Positions 1 to 6,282 of a stretch of 7,839 nucleotides of DNA are shown here, in pieces (position 1 is the first letter of the stretch; every line of letters starts with the position of its first letter). The notes under the pieces were generated by a model that saw only the letters and a list, made by a program, of their open reading frames with translations, had not been told where the DNA came from and did no database searches. The DNA is from Candidatus Hydrogenedentota bacterium (GTDB taxonomy: Bacteria; Hydrogenedentota; Hydrogenedentia; Hydrogenedentales; CAITNO01), in the NCBI GenBank assembly GCA_029554925.1, contig JAKPUV010000081.1, positions 1-7,839 of the forward strand. Direction: 5' to 3'. The translations under genes were made by a program, and so were the position numbers.

Positions 1-120
1 AGGAAGCTGGCACTGAACGCCATCAGGGCAAGCACCTCAAAGAAGGGCGGCATAAAGGCAAAACGCCTCCAGGCCGCATGGGACAACGACTACCTGACGG
101 AAATCCTCATGGCCCTATGA
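1..120 (+). CDS. ISAs1-family transposase, C-terminal fragment (cut by window edge)
   Basis: Frame 1 is open from the first base to TGA at 118-120 and encodes 39 residues. They contain the segments RKLALNAIRAS, GGIKAKRLQAAWDND and YLTEIL. The pattern of an LALN segment, a basic GIKAKRL segment, then W-D-x-DYL followed by a hydrophobic end matches the usual C-terminus of ISAs1/H-repeat DDE transposases. These enzymes catalyse cut-and-paste movement of the IS. The catalytic DDE residues are upstream of the window, so whether this copy is intact cannot be judged. The likely terminal inverted repeat lies directly after the stop codon, as expected for a transposase ending close to the IS edge. Family recognition is from memory of the motif. 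Confidence 0.72.
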   Translation, partial: RKLALNAIRASTSKKGGIKAKRLQAAWDNDYLTEILMAL

Positions 121-140
121 CTTTTAGTGCAATCGCCCTG
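121..140 (+). repeat. Probable right terminal inverted repeat (IRR) of the ISAs1-like element
   Basis: These twenty bases start just after the transposase stop codon and end in CCCTG. The reverse complement starts CAGGGCGATTGC, which fits the CAGGG termini of ISAs1 elements. The matching left repeat is not in the window, so this is inferred from position and end sequence only. A GTG at 127 that could extend the next gene upstream lies inside this repeat, which argues against using that start. Confidence 0.5.
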
Positions 141-154
141 CCCGGCGGCCCCGA

Positions 155-184
155 TTGCGCGGCGGCGTGCGGTGCGGGTACACT
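155..184 (+). promoter_or_regulatory. Candidate sigma70-type promoter for the three-gene plus-strand operon
   Basis: A weak -35-like TTGCGC (155-160) is followed after 18 bp by TACACT (179-184), a good -10-like hexamer. It lies 27 bp upstream of the ATG at 211 and just outside the predicted IS end. The -35 match is poor and the region is GC-rich, so this remains a candidate. Transcription reading out of the IS is an alternative source of expression. Confidence 0.38.
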
Positions 185-210
185 GCGGGAAACCAGCGAG
201 GACGGTCTTC

Positions 211-702
211 ATGCCCCTGGGTTCTGATGAAATGCGCGACATCTTCAACCGGACGGTGGTGGTCCGCAAGCCGACCTACGGCATTGTGAGCGGTTACCAC
301 GAGCTGCCCTATTTCTGCCTGGGCCAGCCGCTGGAGCCGTCGCGCGGCGCGTTCATGGTGCGCGGCAGGGTGCAGGTGTCGCCCCGCTTCGTGATCCGGC
401 CCGCCCATCTCAACCCCAGCTACGGCGAGATTTTCGGCGAGGACGGCGTGGACCATGAGCTGTCGGGCCGCCTTTTCGGGTTTCTGGGCTTTCGCGGCAA
501 GCCCGTGGAGTGCAGTTCCGAGCATCTCCATGTCGAGCATGTGGACATCACGGTGGACGAGCTGCTCAGCCGGAAGCTGGACGAAATGGAGCGGCAGGAG
601 GACATCACCACGGGGGTGATCCTCACGCCGGAAAGCCGCTATTACCAGATCTCCGTCGAGCGGTTCATCGCGTCGGTCCTCGACGACGAGTTTGGCCGGT
701 GA
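211..702 (+). CDS. Conserved-looking hypothetical protein, 163 aa, soluble
   Basis: I do not recognise the family. The ATG at 211 is chosen because GAGGA (198-202) sits 8 nt upstream, and the longer GTG start at 127 would fall inside the IS terminus. The 163-residue product has no signal peptide or membrane segment and looks cytoplasmic. It starts with a beta-rich half (segments TVVVRKPTYGIVSGYHELPY, GRVQVSPRFVIRP) rich in aromatic and Gly residues. A middle part follows with FGFLGFRGKPVECSSEHLHV, including one Cys and two close His residues. The C-terminus is charged and helical (about residues 116-163), with RKLDEMERQED and YYQISVERFIASVLDDEF. Its composition is more balanced than that of its Ala-rich neighbours, which supports a real folded protein. 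The stop TGA overlaps the GTG start of the next gene (GTGA), implying co-translation. Confidence 0.75.
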   Translation: MPLGSDEMRDIFNRTVVVRKPTYGIVSGYHELPYFCLGQPLEPSRGAFMVRGRVQVSPRFVIRPAHLNPSYGEIFGEDGVDHELSGRLFGFLGFRGKPVECSSEHLHVEHVDITVDELLSRKLDEMERQEDITTGVILTPESRYYQISVERFIASVLDDEFGR

Positions 703-2177
703 CCCCCCCTCCCCCTTCCGGACGCCGCGCGCGCCGCACGCTGATTGCGGCGGCGCTCCTGCTTGCGGCGGGGATGGTGCTGTTCGTCCGGCTGGACGCC
801 GCCCTGAAGGCGGGCGGCGTGCCCCGGCTTGCGCCGCCGGACGCCGCCTGGGTGGTCAGCTCGCCCGACCTTCCCGGGTTTTGGGTGGACTTCATGTATC
901 GCCCCCCCGGGGAATACTTTCAAAAGCACTATCCGCAGGGAGAAGCCATGCTGGCCCTGCGCGCACGTCTTCTCACGGGAATCCGCCCAACGGCGGGCAG
1001 GTGGGACTTCTGGCTGGGATCCCCGGCGGTGCTGTCCGGAGGGATCGGCCACTGGTGCCTCGTGACCCGTCCCGGCGTGGCCGCACGTGTCGCTATCTTG
1101 GCCGGGGGCATGGTGGGGGACGCCGGCAGGTTCCGCGGCATGCACTACCAGTGGCGCGACGGACTACTGGTGCTCTCCGACAGTGCGGAATGGGCCACGG
1201 AACTGCGAGAGACTCCCGCCCCACCTCCGGACATCGAGACAAAACTCAGGACCTCTTCGGTTTTTCTGACCTTTCCCAAGGGGTGGGCGCGCGCCACGGT
1301 GGTGAACGGCGATTCGGGCAGCGACCTGATCCTGGACGGCACGGCGAATCTGTCGGACCGGTCCGACACGTCCGACCCGTCCGACCAGCCGAAAACCGCC
1401 GCGACGGTCCCGCTCCTGGAATGGCCGGAAGCGCCCGCGGTCACCTTCTGCGCGGCGGACGCGGCAGCCTGCGGCGAGGCGCTCGCCCTCCTGCGGCGGG
1501 GTTTGGACGCGCTGCTGGCGGACTCCCCCCTGCGGGGCGTGCTGGCGGCGGCGGGAACGCGCTGGGGCGCGTCCCTCGCCGGCCTGCCTGACCAGGAAGC
1601 CCCGGCGGAGGGGGCCGGTTCCCCCTTTGCGGCGGCGGCGCTGTACGGCCTGCGCTGGGACGGCGCCGCGCCGCTGCCGGAGGCGGCGGGGGCCTGGCGG
1701 GGCATCCTGCCGGACTATGGCGCTTTGCAGCGGAGCCTTCCGGACCCGGCGCGCCGCGTGATGGAATGGAACGGGACCGGAGGGGTCATGCTGCCCCTGC
1801 TGGGCGGGGCACTGTCCCTCTGCCTGATGCCCGCCGAAGGGGGGGAAACCTTTGCGGCGTCCAACGAGCCGGTGATGGCGCGCCTGGCGGCCGCCCCCCC
1901 GGCATGGCGGGGCGCCGGGCCCGGCGTGTGCCGTGTGCGCGCCCACGGGCCCGCGCTCGCCGCGCTGCTCCGGGAAACCCTCACCCACGCCGCGGCGGAG
2001 GGATGGCTCCCCGGCACCACGCCGCGGGAACTGGAGCGGACGGTTCTGCCGCTGCTGCGGGTGGTGGACGAGGTAGAGTGCGTGGAGTTGGTGGCGGACA
2101 GGACCGCCGACGGCCTCTCGTGGCGGGCGGAGGAGGTGGCGGCCTCCCCGGCCGGCCCGCCGGGAAACACGCCATGA
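699..2177 (+). CDS. Membrane-anchored extracytoplasmic protein of unknown function (DUF3352-like flavour), 492 aa
   Basis: Start GTG at 699 overlaps the upstream stop (GTGA). Longer readings of the frame would lie inside the preceding gene. Residues 1-13 are a Pro/Arg-rich basic tail, and residues 14-30 (LIAAALLLAAGMVLFV) form one hydrophobic segment without a clear cleavage site. This suggests an N-in signal anchor with about 460 residues outside the membrane. The exported part begins APPDAAWVVSSPDLPGFW and later has HYQWRDGLLVLSDSAEW. This resembles the layout of DUF3352-type and similar proteins that open with a Pro-Asp-Ala-x-x-hydrophobic strand, but the match is weak and no catalytic motif is seen. 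Residues 219-230 (SDRSDTSDPSDQ) come from a 9-bp tandem repeat and form a likely disordered linker between two larger halves. The stop overlaps the next ATG (ATGA). The role is unknown; the context suggests assembly or action with the secreted protein downstream. Confidence 0.75.
   Translation: MTPPPPSGRRARRTLIAAALLLAAGMVLFVRLDAALKAGGVPRLAPPDAAWVVSSPDLPGFWVDFMYRPPGEYFQKHYPQGEAMLALRARLLTGIRPTAGRWDFWLGSPAVLSGGIGHWCLVTRPGVAARVAILAGGMVGDAGRFRGMHYQWRDGLLVLSDSAEWATELRETPAPPPDIETKLRTSSVFLTFPKGWARATVVNGDSGSDLILDGTANLSDRSDTSDPSDQPKTAATVPLLEWPEAPAVTFCAADAAACGEALALLRRGLDALLADSPLRGVLAAAGTRWGASLAGLPDQEAPAEGAGSPFAAAALYGLRWDGAAPLPEAAGAWRGILPDYGALQRSLPDPARRVMEWNGTGGVMLPLLGGALSLCLMPAEGGETFAASNEPVMARLAAAPPAWRGAGPGVCRVRAHGPALAALLRETLTHAAAEGWLPGTTPRELERTVLPLLRVVDEVECVELVADRTADGLSWRAEEVAASPAGPPGNTP
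1353..1388 (+). repeat. Four in-frame copies of a 9-bp TCCGACNNG repeat
   Basis: The units are TCGGACCGG, TCCGACACG, TCCGACCCG and TCCGACCAG, directly abutting. Because the period is 9 bp the reading frame is kept, and each unit encodes Ser-Asp-X. Positions 1352-1367 are also a perfect 16-bp palindrome (GTCGGACC/GGTCCGAC). The repeat sits between two regions of ordinary sequence in the 492-aa protein gene and looks like a small insertion or slippage expansion. Confidence 0.85.
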
Positions 2178-3976
2178 ATCCCCCGCGCGGAACACTGGCG
2201 CCGCTGCTGGCGGCCTGTCTGGCCCTGTGCGCGGGGGCCGCGCCGGGCGGCGATGTGACGGCCTTCCTGCGCCAGACGATGCCGGAGGCGGCGGAGCCCG
2301 CCGCCACGGCCGCCAACGGGCGCCTGGCGCTGTCCTTCGATGCCGCCGGAGGACTGGTGTCGGCGCTGTGGCCCGGCGCGGGGGGCGTCGAGCAGGCGGG
2401 CCGGCTTCCCGGCGCGCCGAAGCCCCGCGCCGCGCGCTGGGGCGTGGACACCGGAAACGAAATCGTCTGGATGGACACCCCGGAAATCCGGGTTTCGACG
2501 GAAAACACCGGGGGCGCGCAGGTGGAGACGGCCTGGCAGACGCAGGCGGGCGAAATCCGTCAGCGGGTCGCCGTCCCGCCGGGGATGGACGGGTTTGTGA
2601 TGGAGCTTTCCGGGCGCGGCGGCGCGGCGCCGCGCGCGCTGGTGTGGGAGCAGGCCCTGCTCCCCGCCACGGACCGGCCCCGGGGGGTGCCGCTGGCCGC
2701 CCCGCCCTTCGCCGCCGCGCGGGGGTTCGCCGGCGCGGTGTTCGGGGACGGACGCGGCGCGTTCGTGTTCCGCCCCGGCGAACCGGCCCCGGAGGACCGC
2801 GAGCGGGCCCGCCGTCTGGCGGAGGAGGACGCCAACCGGGCGGGCTGGGACATCTTTGAGGGTGGCACCTGGATTGCCACGGGCGCCACGGGCCGCATGA
2901 CGGCCCGGTTTCCAGACGCGCCGCCGCCGGGCCAGGCGGCGGCGGGCGCGGCGTCCGCGCGGCTGGAACTCCGCGTCTCCCCCGTGCGCGACGGGGAGGC
3001 TTGGAGGGCCGTGGCGGCCGTCGCCTTCGGCGGCAGCCGGAGCTCGGCGACGGAGACGCTGCGCGCGCTGCTGGACCGCCCGTTCAGCGAGTGGGCCGCC
3101 GCGGCCGAAACCGCCGGGGAACCGCCGCAACCCCTTCCGGAGGCCGCGCGCCGTGCCGTAGACCGCCTGCTCCTGTCCTGGGACGACCTTCGGGACACGG
3201 TGGTCTTTGCGCCGTGCGGAACCCCTCCCCTCGCCGTGGTCACGCCGCAGCTGGCGGCCTGCGCCGCCCTGGCCCTTTCCAAGACGGGCCTCACGGACCG
3301 GGCCGAACGCCAGCTGGATTTCCTCATGGGGCTGGCGCGGACAAAGGAGACGGCGACCGCCCCCGCCGGGTCGCTGCCGGTGCTCGCGCACGCTGACGGC
3401 GCCCGCGCCTTTCCGGAGGCGGTGGTCAACGCGTCGGACGCCGCGTGGTGCCTGCTCGCCCTGCGCGACGCGACCGCCCTGTGGCCCGAAGCCCGGCGGA
3501 ACGCCTTCCTGGCGAAACACCGGGACAAGGCGGCCGTGCTGGGCGATTTCCTGGTGCGCTGGGCGGACCTGAACACCGGCGAGCCCCTGCCGGATTTCGA
3601 CTGGCGCGCCCTGCGCCCCGCAGCCTCGTTTGAGTCGCTGCTCGCGGGCCTGCTGGGCATTGGCGCCGCGGGGGACCTGGCCGCCGCCGCGCCCAGGGAA
3701 TGGACTGAATGGCGGCGCGGCCTGGAGGCGCGGGTCCGCTTCGCCCTGGCCAACGACCCCGCCTCGGTGACCCTCTCCCCCTCCCTCGCCGCGTGGATCG
3801 CCGCCACAAACACCGCCGGGCTGCCGCCGGGATTCCGTGGCACGGTGGCGCGGACGGTGCCCTTCGACGGACCGGAGACGCTGGGGGACGCGGCGCGGCG
3901 GGCGCTCGGCGGGGAGGCGCCCGGGGACGCCCTCGCGGCGGCGCTTCAGCTGCTGCTCGCGCCGTCGGGCGGCTGA
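2174..3976 (+). CDS. Secreted protein, 600 aa, possible six-hairpin glycosidase-like (GH15-like layout)
   Basis: ATG at 2174 overlaps the previous stop (ATGA). Residues 1-24 are a signal peptide (basic PPRG, then LAPLLAACLALCAGAA), probably cleaved near AGAA-PGG. The cysteines at 15 and 19 do not make a convincing lipobox. Residues about 45-310 look beta-rich, with GGLVSALWPG and WGVDTGNEIVWMDTPEIRVS. This recalls the N-terminal beta-sandwich domain of glucoamylase-like proteins, where a Gly-x-Leu-x-x-hydrophobic-x-Pro strand is usual. Residues about 325-530 are helical, with LLLSWDDL (332-339), VTPQLAACAALALSK (from 356) and NASDAAWCLLALRDA. These look like the repeated hairpins of an (alpha/alpha)6 toroid. 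I could not identify a general acid/base Glu pair, so activity is uncertain; it could be a non-catalytic glycan-binding paralogue. It is the last gene of the plus-strand set, and its stop lies in the shared convergent hairpin. Confidence 0.72.
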   Translation: MNPPRGTLAPLLAACLALCAGAAPGGDVTAFLRQTMPEAAEPAATAANGRLALSFDAAGGLVSALWPGAGGVEQAGRLPGAPKPRAARWGVDTGNEIVWMDTPEIRVSTENTGGAQVETAWQTQAGEIRQRVAVPPGMDGFVMELSGRGGAAPRALVWEQALLPATDRPRGVPLAAPPFAAARGFAGAVFGDGRGAFVFRPGEPAPEDRERARRLAEEDANRAGWDIFEGGTWIATGATGRMTARFPDAPPPGQAAAGAASARLELRVSPVRDGEAWRAVAAVAFGGSRSSATETLRALLDRPFSEWAAAAETAGEPPQPLPEAARRAVDRLLLSWDDLRDTVVFAPCGTPPLAVVTPQLAACAALALSKTGLTDRAERQLDFLMGLARTKETATAPAGSLPVLAHADGARAFPEAVVNASDAAWCLLALRDATALWPEARRNAFLAKHRDKAAVLGDFLVRWADLNTGEPLPDFDWRALRPAASFESLLAGLLGIGAAGDLAAAAPREWTEWRRGLEARVRFALANDPASVTLSPSLAAWIAATNTAGLPPGFRGTVARTVPFDGPETLGDAARRALGGEAPGDALAAALQLLLAPSGG

Positions 3977-3991
3977 CCGGCGCTCAGCCGC
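3969..3991. terminator. Convergent stem-loop shared by two operons, containing both stop codons
   Basis: GCGGCTGA (3969-3976) and TCAGCCGC (3984-3991) form a perfect 8-bp stem around a 7-nt loop. The TGA of the plus-strand gene is in the left arm, and the stop of the minus-strand 51-aa gene is in the right arm. No T-run follows on either side, so classic intrinsic termination is doubtful. It may instead be a bidirectional pause or an RNA 3'-end stabiliser. Confidence 0.4.
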
Positions 3992-4139
3992 GCGGGGTGT
4001 AGTCGGGGCATTTCAGGGCGTTGGGGCGCTCGCGCCGGGTGCAGGCCTGCCCGTAGTCGTAGCGGCAGTTGTCGCAGAGGAACTCCGTGGGGCAGCGCAG
4101 GCGCAGCCACCATTCCCGCAGCCGCTTGAAGAGCCTCAT
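3984..4139 (-). CDS. Small five-cysteine protein, 51 aa, putative metal-binding
   Basis: The ATG at 4139 overlaps the stop of the regulator gene (ATGA). A strong Shine-Dalgarno, AAAGGAGACGG, encoded by the last codons of that gene, lies just upstream. The product has a basic, amphipathic Trp-containing N-terminus (MRLFKRLREWWLRLR) and then cysteines at 16, 22, 25, 33 and 44. The ending is ACTRRERPNALKCPDYTPRG. The C16-x5-C-x2-C-x7-C-x10-C spacing suggests Zn or Fe-S coordination, with four of the five cysteines as candidate ligands. No known family can be named confidently. The basic WW segment could bind nucleic acid or lie on the membrane. Being last in the regulator operon, it may be co-regulated with or act beside the regulator. 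The strong ribosome site, perfect overlap and compact Cys pattern support a real gene despite its size. Confidence 0.75.
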   Translation of the reverse strand: MRLFKRLREWWLRLRCPTEFLCDNCRYDYGQACTRRERPNALKCPDYTPRG

Positions 4140-5398
4140 TTCCGTCTCCTTTCGGGGCGCGCGTGCAGGGCGCGGTATTCGCCGGGGCGCATGCCCGTGA
4201 CCCGGAGGAAGGCGCGCGCGAAATTGCTCGCGTCGGGGAAGCCGACCCGGCGGCCCACCTCGGCCAGGGACGCCTTCGTGCGGCGCAGCAGCGGCTTGGC
4301 CTTCTCGGCGCGCACGCAGGCGAGGTACTCCGAGAAACTGAGGCCGAAATTTCGCTGGAGCCGGTGGGTGATCGCCGCGGGGCTTTCGCCCAGCTCGGCG
4401 GCCACCTCGGACAGTTTCACCTTCTCCGTGTACCGCGCGAACAGGATGGCGTTGAGCGGGGCGTACTGGAGCCGCGGCCGGGGGCCCTGCGGGCGCCGCC
4501 GCGGCCATTTCACCGCCCGCAGCACGCGCGCGCCGCCTTCGGCCAGGGCGTCCTCATCCGGCGCGCCGGCCTCCACCTCCGCCGAGAGTTCGGCCAGGAC
4601 GGACCACGCGCCCGCCGCGTCGCCGCCGGCCTCGCGCGCGGCGGCCAGCGCCTCCGCCAGACGCCGCAGAAAGGCGGCGTTGCGGGCGCGGCGGGTGCCC
4701 GGACGGGCGGCCGCGGCCTCGGCCAACATGGCCCGCACCTCGGCCCATTTTCCCCCCGAGGCGGCGAGGGCGATGCGGGCGGCGTCGAAGTCCGCGCCCG
4801 CCGGTTTCGACTTGGCGGCCCCGCGCGGCGGGCGCGCGGCGGGCGGCGGCGGTTCCGGCGCTTCCACCGCCTCCGACGGCGGGGCGGCGGGCGACGGCAG
4901 CCGGGACAGCTCCTCCAGGGTCCACTCCACGGCGGCGGGAACGGCGCCGTAGGGCGCGCGCGGAATCCCGGCGGCCAGCGCGGCCAAGTCCTCCGCCCCG
5001 GGCACGCGGCCGCCGGGCAGGGCGGCCAGGGCCCGCCGCAGTTCCGCCGCCAGCCCCCGGTCCTCTCCGGCGGGCACATAGGGGCCGAAGGTGAGCATCA
5101 GTTCGGGAACGCCGGGCCACGCCGCGGCGACGCAGCCCAGCCCGAGATGGCACACCAGCGTGACGGGGCCGCCCAGGGTGCGCGCCAGCGGATGCGCCGA
5201 CGCGCGGGACCGCGCGCAGGCGGCCTTTCCGGCGCCCGACGCGCAGGCCGCGCGGCAGGCCGCGCACCCGCCCCACCCGGCCGCGAGGGTCTCCGACGCG
5301 CCGCGCACGCGGTGCACCGCCACGGGCACGCCCGCGACCCGCGCGGCGCGCTCGAGCACCTTCGCGTGGGCGGAAGGCAGTCCGGGGGCGTCCGTCAT
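4136..5398 (-). CDS. AraC-family transcription regulator with PocR-like cysteine-rich sensory domain, 420 aa
   Basis: The C-terminal residues 315-412 are an AraC/XylS DNA-binding domain with two helix-turn-helix units. The first is at about 327-347 (KLSEVAAELGESPAAITHRL). The second is at 375-397 and is followed by the canonical NFARAFLRVTGMRPGEYR. The N-terminal residues 10-110 match the PocR-type ligand-sensing domain: cysteines at 45, 48, 52 and 61, then GGPVTLVCHLGLG with Cys83-His84. PocR domains are linked to small-molecule sensing, for example of diols or hydrocarbons; the ligand here is unknown. Between them lies a Pro/Ala-rich linker (about 168-200) and an Ala-rich helical segment (about 203-297), which makes the protein longer than usual AraC proteins. 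ATG at 5398 overlaps the upstream stop (ATGA), with GAGGTG as ribosome site. It probably regulates nearby promoters or its own operon. Confidence 0.88.
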   Translation of the reverse strand: MTDAPGLPSAHAKVLERAARVAGVPVAVHRVRGASETLAAGWGGCAACRAACASGAGKAACARSRASAHPLARTLGGPVTLVCHLGLGCVAAAWPGVPELMLTFGPYVPAGEDRGLAAELRRALAALPGGRVPGAEDLAALAAGIPRAPYGAVPAAVEWTLEELSRLPSPAAPPSEAVEAPEPPPPAARPPRGAAKSKPAGADFDAARIALAASGGKWAEVRAMLAEAAAARPGTRRARNAAFLRRLAEALAAAREAGGDAAGAWSVLAELSAEVEAGAPDEDALAEGGARVLRAVKWPRRRPQGPRPRLQYAPLNAILFARYTEKVKLSEVAAELGESPAAITHRLQRNFGLSFSEYLACVRAEKAKPLLRRTKASLAEVGRRVGFPDASNFARAFLRVTGMRPGEYRALHARPERRRK

Positions 5399-6168
5399 GC
5401 CGACACCTCGAAGAGCCGCGACTCCCCGTCCGGCGGCGCGATGACAATTTCGGCGGGGTGGCCCCGGAGCGTCTTCCGGGCGAGCTGGAGCGGCAGGTCC
5501 GGCAGGTTGTTCTCCCGGCTGAGATGGACCAGCACGATGACCTTCAGGCCGTCGTGCGCGAGGTCCTTCAGGAGCCGCATGGCGTCGTGGTTGCTCAGGT
5601 GGCCGACGCGGCTGCTGATGCGCTGGCGGACCGCCGGCGGGTACGAGCCCAGCCGCAGCATGTCCGGGCAGTAGTTCGACTCCAGCACGAGGGCGTGCGC
5701 GCCGCTCAGGCGCGTCTGGACCAGCTGCGACACATGGCCGAAGTCCGTCGCGAAGCCCAGCTTCGTGCCGGAATTCGTCACGGTGTAGCTCACCGGGTCC
5801 GCCGCGTCGTGGGAAACGGAGAAACTGCCCACGCTCAGGTTGCCCACGGGCACCGTGTCCCCCGACTCGAAGGGCACCAGGTTCGGCAGGCCTTCCAGGC
5901 TCTTCGGCAGGGCGTCGCAGGTGCCCGCGCTGGCGAAAATGGGTACCCGCACCTTCCGCGAGAGCACCCCCAGCCCCAGCACATGGTCCGAGTGCTCATG
6001 GGTGATGAACACCGCGTCCAGACGGTCCGGCGACAGCCCCACGCGGCCCAGACGCTCCGCCAGGCGCACATAGCTCAGTCCGTTGTCTATCAGCACGGTC
6101 GAGCGGCCGTCGGTGACCACCGTGGCGTTGCCGCTGCTCCCGCTGCCAAGCAAGGCGAATTTCAGCAT
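5395..6168 (-). CDS. yycJ: YycJ/WalJ-type metallo-beta-lactamase-fold protein (metal-dependent hydrolase/exonuclease), 257 aa
   Basis: The protein opens with MLKFALLGSGSSGNATVV, typical of this family. It has the metal-binding motif THEHSDHVLG (His57, His59, Asp61, His62), then His120, Asp142 in FATDFGH and His215 in VLVHLSRENN. LESNY (162-166) and GHLSNHDA (from 189) are further YycJ hallmarks. The length is normal. The fold coordinates one or two divalent metals, and Bacillus YycJ has been reported as an exonuclease linked to mismatch repair; that role is not shown here. It is cytoplasmic, with no signal peptide. ATG at 6168 is chosen because the family N-terminus starts exactly there; the ribosome site is weak (TTGGAA). 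The stop overlaps the regulator start (ATGA). It is first gene of the operon, with a TATACT promoter element about 32 bp upstream. Confidence 0.88.
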   Translation of the reverse strand: MLKFALLGSGSSGNATVVTDGRSTVLIDNGLSYVRLAERLGRVGLSPDRLDAVFITHEHSDHVLGLGVLSRKVRVPIFASAGTCDALPKSLEGLPNLVPFESGDTVPVGNLSVGSFSVSHDAADPVSYTVTNSGTKLGFATDFGHVSQLVQTRLSGAHALVLESNYCPDMLRLGSYPPAVRQRISSRVGHLSNHDAMRLLKDLAHDGLKVIVLVHLSRENNLPDLPLQLARKTLRGHPAEIVIAPPDGESRLFEVSA

Positions 6169-6199
6169 GATCGGGTTCCAAGGATGAAGGACGCCTCGA

Positions 6200-6229
6200 A
6201 GTATAGCAGGCGGGAACAGGGCGGCCCAA
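6200..6229 (-). promoter_or_regulatory. Candidate sigma70-type promoter for the yycJ-regulator-Cys operon
   Basis: On the minus strand, TTGGGC (6229-6224) is followed after 18 bp by TATACT (6205-6200), a near-perfect -10. Initiation about 7 nt later gives a leader of roughly 25 nt before the ATG at 6168. TATACT is one of the few AT-rich hexamers in this GC-rich intergenic region. Confidence 0.5.
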
Positions 6230-6259
6230 TCGCGAAGGGAAAGGGGGGCGCCTTTCTTT

Positions 6260-6277
6260 GTCCACCCCGTCCACCGG
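6260..6277 (+). repeat. Two 9-bp GTCCACCNN direct repeats in the divergent promoter region
   Basis: GTCCACCCC and GTCCACCGG abut, and a degenerate third unit (CTCCGTTGA) runs into the -35 element of the GH20 promoter. They lie between the two divergent promoters and could be an operator. They resemble in period and sequence the TCCGACNNG repeat at 1353-1388. Confidence 0.5.
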
Positions 6278-6282
6278 CTCCG

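Larger units (their letters stand above)
1..140 (+). mobile_element. Right end of an ISAs1-like insertion sequence (left part outside window)
   Basis: The stretch contains the 3' end of a transposase gene, followed 20 bp later by a sequence ending in GCAATCGCCCTG. Read from the outside this begins CAGGGCGATTGC, and ISAs1-family terminal repeats commonly begin with CAGGG (recalled family knowledge). I therefore place the right terminus at about position 140. The element is visibly less GC-rich than the genes after it, which fits an inserted origin. The left end, the full length and any target duplication lie outside the window. A duplication of 8-10 bp would begin at about position 141. Confidence 0.62.

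Noticed and set aside
127..210. GTG start at 127 extending the 163-aa protein by 28 residues
   Set aside because: It lies inside the predicted IS terminal repeat, gives an Arg/Pro-rich extension and lacks a ribosome site, whereas ATG 211 has GAGGA at good spacing.
1715..3520. Long open frame of 601 codons on the minus strand
   Set aside because: It is an Arg/Gly-rich shadow typical of GC-rich DNA. The plus-strand frames have a signal peptide, membrane anchor and coupled starts.
5244..5264. Short direct repeat CAGGCCGCG within the regulator gene
   Set aside because: It simply encodes the Cys-Ala-Ala pattern of the sensory domain in GC-rich codons, with no sign of a separate element.
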